Position numbers and translations under genes: made by a program
The notes under the pieces: generated by a model
What the model was told of the DNA's origin: nothing
The model's database searches: none
Seen by the model: only the letters and a program-made list of their open reading frames with translations
NCBI RefSeq assembly: GCF_006442975.2
Contig: NZ_CP083954.1
Location: 4,843,501 to 4,907,500 of the forward strand
Source: Mesorhizobium sp. B2-1-1
GTDB lineage: Bacteria > Pseudomonadota > Alphaproteobacteria > Rhizobiales > Rhizobiaceae
Length of the DNA stretch: 64,000 nucleotides
Reading direction: 5' to 3'
In this document: positions 53,927-62,568 of the stretch, in pieces
How the letters are laid out: every line of letters starts with the position of its first letter
How positions within the stretch are numbered: the stretch's first letter is position 1

Positions 53927-54715
53927 TCAAGATGCGATGATCAGTTCCGGCCCTTTTTGTAAAAGCGCGTCGGCAAGCGCAGGTTGCGGCCGGGCGTCGA
54001 CGATAACGCCGGCGGTGCGGTCGAAGTTCGGAATCCTCAGCGGCGTCAGCTTGCCGAACTTGCTGCTGTCGAGGACGAAATAGGTCTTGCCGGCGAGCGC
54101 GATCATGCGGCCGCGCTGCTCGGCGCCGGCCCTGGTGAAATCGGTCACTTCGCCATCCGGCGATAGCGCGCCGCCGCCGAGAAAGGCGATGTCGACGCGA
54201 AAGCGCGCCATTGCATCCAGCGCATCGATGCCGGAAGCGGCCTCCTCGCCCGGGTCGACTTCACCGCCCAGTATGTGCACACGCATGCCGGGCACATGGC
54301 ACAGATGCAGTGCAATCTTCAGGCTGGCCGTGCATATGGTGAGATCGCGCAGATCATTCATGGCCTGCGCGACGGCCAAGGTGGTGGTGCCGGAATCGAG
54401 GAAGACCACCATACCGCTGCTAACGAGGCCGGCCGCCGCCCTGCCGATGGCCGCCTTGCCAGGCGCATTCTCCCGGCTGCGCAGGCCCATTGCCGGCTCG
54501 CTCGGCTCGAAGCGAGCGGCGCCGCCGTGCACGATGCCGAGCCGTCCCTGGTCAGAAAGCAGCTTCAGGTCGCGGCGGATGGTCTCGCGCGAGACGTCGA
54601 AGAAACCGGCCAGTTCGGCGACGCTGACCGAGCCCTGGGCACCCAGGCGCCTCAGGATCTCGTCATGGCGGCGAGGAGCAAGGGCACGTGCCGGCAGACG
54701 GCTGTCGGGGGACAT
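53927..54715 (-). CDS. DeoR/GlpR family transcriptional regulator
   Basis: 262 aa. DeoR HTH (RRHDEILRRLGAQGSVSVAEL, FFDVSRETIRRDLKLLSDQGRLGIVHGGA) and a sugar-phosphate sensor domain with FLDSGTTTLAVAQ and the terminal DSSKFGKLTP. ATG 54715 has GAGG 6 nt upstream; ATG 54727 is an alternative. Downstream of the split-lyase operon on the same strand. These regulators usually respond to phosphorylated sugars or acids. Confidence 0.9.
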   Translation of the reverse strand: MSPDSRLPARALAPRRHDEILRRLGAQGSVSVAELAGFFDVSRETIRRDLKLLSDQGRLGIVHGGAARFEPSEPAMGLRSRENAPGKAAIGRAAAGLVSSGMVVFLDSGTTTLAVAQAMNDLRDLTICTASLKIALHLCHVPGMRVHILGGEVDPGEEAASGIDALDAMARFRVDIAFLGGGALSPDGEVTDFTRAGAEQRGRMIALAGKTYFVLDSSKFGKLTPLRIPNFDRTAGVIVDARPQPALADALLQKGPELIIAS

Positions 54716-54842
54716 GAAGAACCTCATATCGAACGAATGATGTTGCAATATGTGGCAGTGAACCGGCCGGGAGGCAACCGCGAGGACGGCGTGGCCATAG
54801 TCGATCGATAAGGTCTGGCCCTGTTCGGGTGCTGACCCGGCG

Positions 54843-55124
54843 TCAGCGTCCGCGCAGGCTTTGCAGATTGTGCACGTGGACGTGGTCGCCGGCCGCCACG
54901 GCAGCCGTCAGGCGGCCGATCGCCTCGCCGTATTTGCGTATGGTGGAGCCGGCGGCCAGGTCGTGCAACGCCAGCTTATGACCGGCTTGCAACGCGGCGC
55001 CGGCCTTGAGGACAACCCCCTCGCGGGCGCCTCGCGTCGTCACTTCGGCGCCTGCCTCGACCGGTTCCACGAGGACAGCCACGTCGTCGTCAGCGTGCAG
55101 CACTATGGCTCCAGGCTTGGTCAT
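54843..55124 (-). CDS. SAF-domain subunit of UxaA/SuyA-type lyase
   Basis: 93 aa from ATG 55124, overlapping the reductase stop (ATGA). HADDDVAVLVEPVEAG and the strand-rich AGHKLALHDLAAGSTIRKYGEAIG is the N-terminal SAF (antifreeze-like) domain of altronate/galactarate dehydratases, here as a separate small subunit like SuyA. It presumably associates with the catalytic subunit encoded at 59693-60889, at the other end of the same operon. Confidence 0.88.
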   Translation of the reverse strand: MTKPGAIVLHADDDVAVLVEPVEAGAEVTTRGAREGVVLKAGAALQAGHKLALHDLAAGSTIRKYGEAIGRLTAAVAAGDHVHVHNLQSLRGR

Positions 55125-56020
55125 GCGCCGGCAAGCCGGACCTGGACGCCGGTCGCGTCTTCGCGCAGCTTCAGCACGGCGCCGACATCCTTGCCCGCCA
55201 TGCCAGCATCCATCGCCTCCCTGAGCACGGCGAGCGTGGCGCCCCCGACCGGCGTCTCGACGCCGAGCGCGTCGTTCATCGCCAGGGCAAGCCGGCAATC
55301 CTTGTGGGCAAGCTTGACCATGAAGCCTGGTTCGAAGTCGCCCTTGAGCGCGCGGTTGTGCATCGCCACCGCCAATTGCTGGTTCCAGGCCATCGTCGTC
55401 TTCAGCACGCTGATCATGGTGTCGAGCGTCAGGCCCGCCTTGGCGCCGGCGACCAGCGCCTCGGAGCTGGCCGTGATCAGCACGCTGGCGAGCAGGTTGT
55501 TGGTGAGCTTCATTGCCTGCCCCATGCCGAGCCCGCCACAATGGATGAGGTCGGCCCCCATGCTCGACAGGATCGGGCGCGCGCGCTCCAGCACGGCGGC
55601 ATCGCCGCCGATCATAAGCGTCGAGGTTCCGGCGATGGCGTGCTCTACCGTCTTGCCGACCGGGCTGTCGATCATGTCGACGCCGCGTTGCGCCAGCCAT
55701 GCGCCGATGCGCTGGGTGGTCTGCGGGTCGATCGTGCTCATGTCGATATAGAGGCTGCCGGCCCTGAGGCCATGGCCGATGCCGTCGGCACCGAGCACGG
55801 CCGCCTCCACATCAGGCGCATCCGGCAGCATGGTGATGACGATTTCCGATTGCTGCGCAACCTCGCGCGGCGACGCCGCCGCCCGAGCGCCGGCCTCGAC
55901 GAGTTTTTTCACCGCCACGGGGTTGAGGTCGAAGACCGTCAGCGCATGTCCTGCCTTGAGCACGTTGCGGGCCATGGGTGCGCCCATGGTTCCAAGTCCG
56001 ACAAAACCGACTGACGTCAT
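55121..56020 (-). CDS. HIBADH-family NAD(P)-dependent oxidoreductase, YihU-like
   Basis: 299 aa beta-hydroxyacid dehydrogenase: GFVGLGTMGAPMARNVLKAGH loop, IDMSTIDPQTTQ, catalytic K171 with N175 in AMKLTNNLLASV. The substrate loop reads PVGKT (residues 120-124) where most 3-hydroxyisobutyrate and tartronate-semialdehyde enzymes have PVSGG; as I recall, E. coli sulfolactaldehyde reductase YihU has PVGRT in the same place, and the rest of the C-terminal half (FMVKLAHKD) is also YihU-like. So a sulfonated or other anionic three-carbon aldehyde/alcohol is a reasonable substrate; this is inference. Confidence 0.88.
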   Translation of the reverse strand: MTSVGFVGLGTMGAPMARNVLKAGHALTVFDLNPVAVKKLVEAGARAAASPREVAQQSEIVITMLPDAPDVEAAVLGADGIGHGLRAGSLYIDMSTIDPQTTQRIGAWLAQRGVDMIDSPVGKTVEHAIAGTSTLMIGGDAAVLERARPILSSMGADLIHCGGLGMGQAMKLTNNLLASVLITASSEALVAGAKAGLTLDTMISVLKTTMAWNQQLAVAMHNRALKGDFEPGFMVKLAHKDCRLALAMNDALGVETPVGGATLAVLREAMDAGMAGKDVGAVLKLREDATGVQVRLAGA

Positions 56021-56077
56021 GGATCAACTTCCTTCCCTGAATGACTCTGCTGCGAATGCGCGTGCCGCCCGAACTCC

Positions 56078-57310
56078 TCAGGACGGCACTTTCCACTGGT
56101 CGAGCTGCCATGCCGGCAGGCCACGCAGATCCTTGGCATTCTTGTCGGTGAAGCCGCTTTCGTCCGGCACCTTGCCCGTGCCCTCATACGCTTTCTGAAG
56201 CAGCGGCGCCGCCTTGCCGAAGGCGGCCTTGACCTGGTCCCAGCTCAGCGCCTCAGGAATCATCTTGCCGGCAACCATGAACTGGGAGATTTGGCTGATT
56301 GCCGCCGCATCGCCTTCGGTCGGCCAGATCCAGCCGCGCTGGAAAAGCACCTCGTCGCCGATGACCTTGGCGCCCAGCGCAGGATCGAGCCCCCAATATT
56401 TGACAACCGACTGCGAGATCTCCCGCGGGTCGATCTTCTGGAGATCGGCAAGCGCGCGTTGCGCGGCCGTCAGGAAGGCCTGGCCGAGCGCGGCATCGTC
56501 GCCGACGATGCGGTCGCTGCAGATCCAGAAGGAACGGTGCAAATAGTAGCCGTCGGGGTAGAATTTCGACTTCTTGACGCCGGGCAGCATGTGGCCTTCG
56601 CCCTCGCCCGCGGGTCCGCTGTAGCCGGCCTCGGTATAGCCGAACGAATTCATGATCCCGGTGAGGCCGGTTTCGGCATTCGCCTTGAGGAAGGCCGGGT
56701 AGATCACCACCGACGCGTCCATGCCCTCCGGGAGGGACGCGGCAACGGCCTGGGTCGGCGTGTTGACGATGTTGATGCCGAAGGCGCGCGGGTCGGCGTC
56801 GCCCAGTTCCTGCAGCAGCATTTGCGAGAGCGCGTTGTAGGGGTCGCCGCCGACAAGCGCGCCGACGGTCTTGCCCTTGAGGTCGCCGATGTTCTTGATG
56901 GCGGAGCCCTTGCGGGTCGCCAGCACCATGCGCATGTGGCCCTCACCGACGGTGAGAATGTTGATCGGCTGCGCCTGCGAAAGCAGCCGCACGATCGGGG
57001 TGTTGCCCCACATGCCGATGTCGAGATCGCCGGAGACGAAAGCCTCCACCATCGGCAGCGCGGAAGGATAGTCGCGCCAGTCGACTGTCAGGTCGTAGCC
57101 GAGTTCGGCGGCCGCCTTCTCGAGCAGCTTTTCGTTGATCATGCGTTGCGTCAGCGGCGAGTTGCCAGCCGCGTAGGGCTGGCGGCCGATTGAGACCTTG
57201 GCCGGCTTGCGGTCCTGCGCCCGCACGATCGATGGCATGGCCAGCGCGGCAGCCGCGGCACCACTCAGGACTGCGCGTCGGTTGAATGCGGTTTCCAGAA
57301 GTTTCCTCAT
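56078..57310 (-). CDS. Nitrate/sulfonate/taurine-type ABC transporter substrate-binding protein
   Basis: 410 aa. A twin-arginine-like N-terminus (NRRAVLSGAAAAALAMPSIVRA) precedes an NMT1/SsuA-type fold: PYAAGNSPLTQRMINEK, MVEAFVSGDLDIGMWGNTPIVRLL, LKGKTVGALVGGDPYNAL. Family members bind aliphatic sulfonates, taurine, nitrate or thiamine precursors. Last transport gene of the importer 56078-59696. Confidence 0.88.
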   Translation of the reverse strand: MRKLLETAFNRRAVLSGAAAAALAMPSIVRAQDRKPAKVSIGRQPYAAGNSPLTQRMINEKLLEKAAAELGYDLTVDWRDYPSALPMVEAFVSGDLDIGMWGNTPIVRLLSQAQPINILTVGEGHMRMVLATRKGSAIKNIGDLKGKTVGALVGGDPYNALSQMLLQELGDADPRAFGINIVNTPTQAVAASLPEGMDASVVIYPAFLKANAETGLTGIMNSFGYTEAGYSGPAGEGEGHMLPGVKKSKFYPDGYYLHRSFWICSDRIVGDDAALGQAFLTAAQRALADLQKIDPREISQSVVKYWGLDPALGAKVIGDEVLFQRGWIWPTEGDAAAISQISQFMVAGKMIPEALSWDQVKAAFGKAAPLLQKAYEGTGKVPDESGFTDKNAKDLRGLPAWQLDQWKVPS

Positions 57311-57334
57311 GACAATCCTCTCCCTGTTGTCGTT

Positions 57335-58141
57335 TCAGTTCATCGTTGCGCGGTAAGCCTCTTCGCGGATCAGTTCCCAGATCGATTGGCTGAGCCTGGC
57401 GAAATCGCCGGAGCGCCGCGTCTCGTCGCCGCGTGGCCTGGGCAGGTCGATGTCGATGACCTGCTTCAGGCGGCCCGGATGGCTGCTTAGCACCGCGACC
57501 CGGTCGGCCAGGAACACCGCCTCGTCTATGGCGTGCGTGATGAAGACGACCGTCCGCCGCTCGGCAGCGGGGCGGTCCTGCCCCCAGATGCGCAGCAATT
57601 CGTCTTGCAGGATGACGCGGGTCTGCGCGTCCAGCGCCGCTAGCGGCTCGTCCATCAGCAGGATTTCCGGCTCGTTCGCCATCAGGCGCGCCAGTGCCAC
57701 GCGCTGGCGCATGCCGCCCGATAGCTGGTGCGGGTACTTGTCCTCGGAGCCGGTCAGGCCGACCATTTCGACGGTACGGCTGACGCGGTCGGCACGCTGC
57801 GCGGGCGAAAGCCTCGCCCCGGCCGGCCCATAGATCAATCCGAACTCGACATTGCCGCGCACGGTGCGCCAGGGAAACAGGGCATAGTCCTGGAACATCA
57901 CGCCGCGTTCGGCCCCCGGTCCTTCGATCGGCCTGCCGTTCAGGCTCATCGTGCCCGACGTTGGCCTGTCGAGGCCGGCGAGCATGTTGAGAACGGTCGT
58001 CTTGCCGCAACCGGACGGGCCGACGATGGCCATGAACTCGCCGGCCTTGATGTCCAGCGACAGGCTGTCGACCGCCACCACTGAGGCAGATTCCCCGAAG
58101 GACTTGCTGACGCCGTCGAGGCGTATCTTGGCATCGCTCAT
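57335..58141 (-). CDS. SsuB/TauB-type ABC transporter ATP-binding protein
   Basis: 268 aa from ATG 58141, overlapping the permease stop (ATGA). Walker A GPSGCGKTTV, Q-loop MFQDYALFPWRTVRGN, signature LSGGMRQRVALARLM, Walker B LLMDEPLAALDAQTR, H-loop FITHAIDEAVFLADRV. The FPW..V and LSGGM forms are those of nitrate/sulfonate importers. Confidence 0.93.
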   Translation of the reverse strand: MSDAKIRLDGVSKSFGESASVVAVDSLSLDIKAGEFMAIVGPSGCGKTTVLNMLAGLDRPTSGTMSLNGRPIEGPGAERGVMFQDYALFPWRTVRGNVEFGLIYGPAGARLSPAQRADRVSRTVEMVGLTGSEDKYPHQLSGGMRQRVALARLMANEPEILLMDEPLAALDAQTRVILQDELLRIWGQDRPAAERRTVVFITHAIDEAVFLADRVAVLSSHPGRLKQVIDIDLPRPRGDETRRSGDFARLSQSIWELIREEAYRATMN

Positions 58142-58890
58142 GGCTGGCTCCACGGCACGGCGAAGGCGAGTGCGGCACGCAGGATGCGGTCGAGCGCGAA
58201 GGCCACGATGCCGACCGCGATCATGCAGACCACCATGCCGTTGAGATTGATCGAGTAGGCGTAGAAGACGAACATCATCTGGCCGATGCCGCCGCTGCTG
58301 CCGGACTTGGCGCCGACCGCGAGCTCGGCGGCAATGATTGCCGTCCAGGCGATGCCGAGGCCGATGCGCATGCCGACCAGAATGGACGGCAAGGCGGCCG
58401 GCAGCAGCACCACCCGCATCCGCGTCAGCGGCGCCAGCCCCATGGTCAGCGCGGCGCGCATCAGACTGGGCTCGATACGCTTCACGCCCGAGATGGTGTT
58501 GATCAGGATCGGGAAGAAGGCGGCATAGGCAACGATGGCGACAGCTGCCCCGGAGCCCGAGCCCAACCAGAGGATAACCAGGGGCAGGATGGCAAGTGCC
58601 GCTATCGGCCGGAAGGTCTCGACCAGCGGATCGAGATTGCGCTCGACGGCCGGCATGCTGCCCATGGCGATGCCAAGCGGGATCGCCAACAGGGCCGCCG
58701 CCGCGAAGCCGGCGAAGACCCGTCCGAGGCTGGTGGCGAGACCGGCCGCCAGATCGCCGTCGCGCAGCATGGAAATGGCCGTTTCGGCCACCGTGCTGGG
58801 GCGTGGCGCCTGGGCGGAGCCGGACGCGAGAGCTTCCCAGACGACCAGCAGCAGCACGGGAACGATGAGGCGAAGCGCAAACCTGTTCAT
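58138..58890 (-). CDS. SsuC/TauC-type ABC transporter permease 1
   Basis: 250 aa from ATG 58890, overlapping the preceding permease stop. Hydrophobic segments with the EAA-type region IEPSLMRAALTMGLAPLTRMRVVLLPAALP typical of SsuC. Opens MNRFALRLIVPVLLLVVWEAL. Confidence 0.9.
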   Translation of the reverse strand: MNRFALRLIVPVLLLVVWEALASGSAQAPRPSTVAETAISMLRDGDLAAGLATSLGRVFAGFAAAALLAIPLGIAMGSMPAVERNLDPLVETFRPIAALAILPLVILWLGSGSGAAVAIVAYAAFFPILINTISGVKRIEPSLMRAALTMGLAPLTRMRVVLLPAALPSILVGMRIGLGIAWTAIIAAELAVGAKSGSSGGIGQMMFVFYAYSINLNGMVVCMIAVGIVAFALDRILRAALAFAVPWSQP

Positions 58891-59696
58891 CGCGCCACCT
58901 CCGTCCGCGCCCACGGAGTCAAGACATCAGAGAGCCAGCGCAACCCCTTGTCCGTCAGGAAGCCGAGCAGGCCGATGGCGACGATGAAAGCCATCACCGT
59001 CGGCGTCGACAGCATGCTGCGGTAGTATTCGATGGCGTAGCCGAGGCCGTTCGGCGCTCCTACCAGTTCGGCAGCGACGACGGCGGTCCACGAGGCCGCC
59101 ACCGCAAGCCGTGCCGAGACCAGGATCGCCGGCAGCGCCGCCGGAACGATGACGCGCCGCATGATCGCCCGCCCAGACAGGCCCATCGTGCTGGCCGCCG
59201 CGACGAGCCGCCTGTCGACGGCGGCGGCGCCCGCGGCGGTGCCGATCAGCAGCGGGAAGAAGGCGGTATAGAACATGATGAACAGCGGCAGCCGATGGCC
59301 GATGCCGAACATGTATAGCGCAAGCGGTATCCATGCGATGCCGGCTATCGGCCGCAGGATCTCCACCGGCAGTTCGAGCAGATCGTTCCAGAGCCGGCTG
59401 CGGCCCATCAGCAGCCCGAGCGGCACCGCCACCGCCGCGGCAGCCGCGACGCTTACCAGCAGACGGGCCAGACTGATCCCTGCATTGCCGAGCAGTTCGC
59501 CGTTGAGGGCCGTATCGCGCAGCGCAAGCGCAACCGCGACCGGCGACGGCAAGAGCAGCTTCGAAGGCACGAAGAACGAGCCGACATACCAGGCAAGGAC
59601 GAACAGGCCCATCGTGCGCAAATACACGAACAGGCTGGTCAGGCGCGCAAAGCGCATTGTCCTTTGGCCGGCATCGTTCGAGGAGATAGCCGTCAC
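58887..59696 (-). CDS. SsuC/TauC-type ABC transporter permease 2
   Basis: 269 aa from GTG 59696, overlapping the stop of the catalytic lyase gene (GTGA). EAA-type loop VAAASTMGLSGRAIMRRVIVPAALPAIL. Two different permease genes suggest a heterodimeric pore, whereas most SsuABC and TauABC systems have one permease gene. Confidence 0.9.
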   Translation of the reverse strand: MTAISSNDAGQRTMRFARLTSLFVYLRTMGLFVLAWYVGSFFVPSKLLLPSPVAVALALRDTALNGELLGNAGISLARLLVSVAAAAAVAVPLGLLMGRSRLWNDLLELPVEILRPIAGIAWIPLALYMFGIGHRLPLFIMFYTAFFPLLIGTAAGAAAVDRRLVAAASTMGLSGRAIMRRVIVPAALPAILVSARLAVAASWTAVVAAELVGAPNGLGYAIEYYRSMLSTPTVMAFIVAIGLLGFLTDKGLRWLSDVLTPWARTEVAR

Positions 59697-60889
59697 AACG
59701 AGCCCCGCACGCGGGTCGGAACTTCGAGCCCTTCCCCCAAAATCTCGCCGAAGGTGAGGGTGCCGCCGGCGACATCGAGGATGGTCGCCAGCAGCCGGTT
59801 CGCCGCTTCGGCGACGGTTTCGATCCCCTCCGAAACCGGGCTGGCGTCGAAATCGATCTGCTCAGGCAGCCGGCGAGCCGTCTCGCGCCGCGCCGTGATC
59901 TTGATCGTCGGCGCGAGCGCGCTCGCGGTGCTGTTGCCTGGCCCGGTTGTGAACAGCATGATCTGGGCACCGGCCGCGGCGAAGCCTGTCATCGATTCCG
60001 GCGAGAAGGACGGGCCGTCCATGAGGTAAAGGCCGCCGGCGGTGACCGGTTCGGCCATGCCGAGCACGCCGTCGATGCGGCAAGTTCCCGTCTTGGCCAG
60101 GGCGCCGAGCGACTTCTCCTCGATCGTGCTCAACCCGCCGCGTATATTCTCCTCGCCCGGATTGTTGCCGGTCAGGCTGTGGCCGGAAGCGGCGGCGAAG
60201 CCTTCCTTGCGCTCCACGGCCTGCAGGATCTGTCGTGCCACCGTTGCATCGCGAGCGCGCGCCGCGAGTATATGTTCTGCCCCCAGCCACTCGACGGTCT
60301 CACCGACAATGACGGTGCCGCCATGCGAAACCAGAAGATCGACCGCGGCCCCCACGACCGGATTGCTGACCAGACCCGACGTCGCGTCGGAATGGCCGCA
60401 TTCGATGCCGACCACCAGCTGCGCGCCGGGCAAGGTCTCGCGCCGGATCCGCGAAGCCTCGCGCAGCAACGCCGCACCGCGCCTGATGCCCTCGCCCATG
60501 ACCGACAGCATGTCCTCATGCTGCTCGGCGAAGGAAACGCTGGCGACCGGCTTGCCGCAAGCCGAAATGCGGGCCGCGACCATCTCGGTCGTCGCCGAAT
60601 CCACTCCGACCACCAGAACGGCGGCGGCGTTCGGATTGCGGCCGAGACCGACAAGTTGATCAAGGTGCAGGCCGAGGTCCGGCTCGATGTGCCCCCTGCC
60701 CGCGCTCGTCGCGGCCAGAAGCGCGCCTTCGAGACCCGCCGCGATTCGCTCGCTGACACGCAGCGCCAAACCATTGATGCACAGGATCAGCACATAATTG
60801 CGGATTCCGGCGCGGCCATCGACCCGCCTGTAGCCACTGAATGGCGGCAGGCCGTCGATTTTGTCGGCACCGGAGGCAGGCAGTGGCAT
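59693..60889 (-). CDS. UxaA/SuyB-type dehydratase or sulfo-lyase catalytic subunit
   Basis: 398 aa from ATG 60889 (GGAAAC 7 nt upstream; a TTG at 60901 is less likely). SAF-less altronate/galactarate dehydratase C-domain: YRRVDGRAGIRNYV, IECGHSDATSGLVSNPVVG, NNPGEENIRGGLSTIEEKSLGAL, AEPVTAGGLYLMDGPSF and IMLFTTGPGN carry the Fe-binding and catalytic positions of the family. Split proteins of this size with a separate SAF subunit include (R)-sulfolactate sulfo-lyase SuyAB and some aldarate dehydratases. Heads an operon with a sulfonate-type importer. Function is therefore sugar-acid dehydration or sulfonate elimination. Confidence 0.88.
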   Translation of the reverse strand: MPLPASGADKIDGLPPFSGYRRVDGRAGIRNYVLILCINGLALRVSERIAAGLEGALLAATSAGRGHIEPDLGLHLDQLVGLGRNPNAAAVLVVGVDSATTEMVAARISACGKPVASVSFAEQHEDMLSVMGEGIRRGAALLREASRIRRETLPGAQLVVGIECGHSDATSGLVSNPVVGAAVDLLVSHGGTVIVGETVEWLGAEHILAARARDATVARQILQAVERKEGFAAASGHSLTGNNPGEENIRGGLSTIEEKSLGALAKTGTCRIDGVLGMAEPVTAGGLYLMDGPSFSPESMTGFAAAGAQIMLFTTGPGNSTASALAPTIKITARRETARRLPEQIDFDASPVSEGIETVAEAANRLLATILDVAGGTLTFGEILGEGLEVPTRVRGSL

Positions 60890-60937
60890 TGGCGTTTCCA
60901 AACGGTCGCGAGCGTGGCAATCTCTTCAAATCTCAAT

Positions 60938-60949
60938 ATTTGATCAAAT
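60938..60949. promoter_or_regulatory. GntR operator, palindrome ATTTGATCAAAT
   Basis: Perfect 12-bp palindrome 49 bp upstream of the lyase gene start, between it and the divergent GntR gene. The same 12-mer occurs at 63497-63508, and a one-mismatch copy at 61001-61012. Confidence 0.75.
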
Positions 60950-60993
60950 GTCGCCTTGGCAAGGGCAAAATTGACTTCTTTCGATCGCCGTGC

Positions 60994-61012
60994 GAGCAAT
61001 ATTTGCTCAAAT
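60994..61012. promoter_or_regulatory. Second GntR operator with extended symmetry
   Basis: ATTTGCTCAAAT (61001-61012, one mismatch to the 12-mer) overlaps a perfect inverted repeat GAGCAA-TAT-TTGCTC (60994-61008). It ends 18 bp before the GntR start codon, suitable for autoregulation. Confidence 0.65.
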
Positions 61013-61030
61013 CAGGGTAGGCTTGGATGC

Positions 61031-61690
61031 ATGGCGCGTATTCCCGACGTTCAGAAGCTTCTTCGAGACGACATCGTTTCCGGAGCCATTCCATTCGGGG
61101 CAAGGCTGAGGATCGACGATCTCGCCGGCCGCTATGGCGTAAGCCACATGCCGGTCCGCGAGGCCTTGCGCGCCTTGAGCGGCACGGGACTGGTCGTGCT
61201 GGAACCCAATCGCGGTGCCAGCGTCAGGACGGTCCACATGTCGTTTGTGATCGACCTGTTCGATATCCGCAGCGCCGTCGAAACGATGCTGGCACGGCGC
61301 GCCAGCGAAAGGCGCACCGCCGAGCACCTGCGCGATCTGAAGGCCGCGCAGGACATGCTTGAGCAAAGAGTGGCCAGCGACGACTTCCTTGCCGTCCCAC
61401 ATGCCAACAACATCTTTCACGGCGTCATAAACGAGGCGGCCGGCAATCCGGGCGCGCTGTCGATGGTGGATCGCAACTGGCTGCTGGTGGCGGCGATCTG
61501 GCAACGCTACGGCTATGACGAGGGGCGCTTCCATGGCGTCATCGACGATCATCGCCACATCATCCGGGCCATAGAGCGCCAGGATGCCGGCTCGGCGGCG
61601 ACCTTGATGGGCGCGCATATCGAAAAGGCCAAACACGACCTCCTGGCGCGCATCGCCGTCGATCCCAAACCCGATATCGGCCGGCAATGA
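61031..61690 (+). CDS. GntR family regulator, FCD type
   Basis: 219 aa from ATG 61031. Winged helix (LLRDDIVSGAIPFGARLRIDD, YGVSHMPVREALRALSGTG) and FCD domain (HGVINEAAGNPGAL, DDHRHIIRAIERQDA). Two copies of the ATTTGATCAAAT palindrome flank its promoter. Overlaps the lactonase gene by ATGA. Probable regulator of the split-lyase operon, the lactonase and the SDR. Confidence 0.92.
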   Translation: MARIPDVQKLLRDDIVSGAIPFGARLRIDDLAGRYGVSHMPVREALRALSGTGLVVLEPNRGASVRTVHMSFVIDLFDIRSAVETMLARRASERRTAEHLRDLKAAQDMLEQRVASDDFLAVPHANNIFHGVINEAAGNPGALSMVDRNWLLVAAIWQRYGYDEGRFHGVIDDHRHIIRAIERQDAGSAATLMGAHIEKAKHDLLARIAVDPKPDIGRQ

Positions 61691-62562
61691 CGGCCGGGTT
61701 CGAGGTCGCGGCGTCGACGGGCGATACGCTGGGCGAATCGCCGACATGGCTGGCGCGGGGCGGAGAGCTGTTCTGGGTCGATCTGCGGCGTCCTTGCCTG
61801 CACAGGCTGCGGCCCGAGACAGGAGCGGTGACATCGTGGCCGATGCCTGAGGTCATCGGCTCGGTGGTTCCACGAGCATCGGGCGGTGTCGTCGTGGCCT
61901 TGCGGCAAGGTCTCCACGCATTTGATCCCGCCAGCGGCGCACTGAGCCTGCTGGCGCGCGTGGAGGATGGGCCGCCCGAGCATCGGCTGAACGACATGAA
62001 GTGCGATCCCGGCGGCGGCATAATCTGCGGCAGCATGTGGGACTATGGGCTGCATGCGTCCGGGGCGCTTTACCGGATCGACGCCGCCGGAAGTTCGAGC
62101 CGGATCCGCGACGGGATCGCCGTGCCCAATGCGATCGCCTTTGCCCCGGATGGCCGTACCGTCTACTTCACGGATACGCGGCAAGGCGACATAGAGCGGG
62201 CGGATTTCGACCCGGCGAGCGGATTTGTGGGGCCGTGGTCTCTGTTCGCCGACCGGCACGCGGCGCCTGGAAAGCCCGACGGCGCCACCGTCGATGCGGA
62301 CGGCTTCCTCTGGAATGCGCGCTACCAAGGCGGCTCGCTGGCGCGGTTCGCGCCCGATGGCCGGCTCGACAGGCTGGTCCCTCTGCCAGTCACTCAGCCG
62401 ACCTCCTGCGCCTTCGGCGGTCCAGGCCTGAAGACACTGTACGTGACGACCGCAACGCAGAAGCTGACGGAGGATCAACTGGCCAACGAGCCCCTGGCGG
62501 GTTGCCTGCTTGCACTCGACGTCGGCGTGGCGGGACTGCCGGAGCCGGCTTTTGCCGGTTAA
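61687..62562 (+). CDS. SMP-30/gluconolactonase family protein
   Basis: 291 aa six-bladed propeller. Metal residues seen as E17 (TLGESPTWL), RLNDMKCDPGGG (Asn), PNAIAFAPDG (Asn) and KPDGATVDADGFLWNARYQGG (Asp). It opens aldono-lactones. ATG overlaps the GntR stop. Convergent with the SDR. Confidence 0.92.
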   Translation: MTAGFEVAASTGDTLGESPTWLARGGELFWVDLRRPCLHRLRPETGAVTSWPMPEVIGSVVPRASGGVVVALRQGLHAFDPASGALSLLARVEDGPPEHRLNDMKCDPGGGIICGSMWDYGLHASGALYRIDAAGSSSRIRDGIAVPNAIAFAPDGRTVYFTDTRQGDIERADFDPASGFVGPWSLFADRHAAPGKPDGATVDADGFLWNARYQGGSLARFAPDGRLDRLVPLPVTQPTSCAFGGPGLKTLYVTTATQKLTEDQLANEPLAGCLLALDVGVAGLPEPAFAG

Positions 62563-62568
62563 TCTCGG

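Noticed and set aside
51438..54083. 881-aa plus-strand ORF opposite the dimethylglycine-dehydrogenase-like gene
   Set aside because: High-GC antisense shadow; the minus-strand frame has clear FAD and GcvT motifs over its full length.
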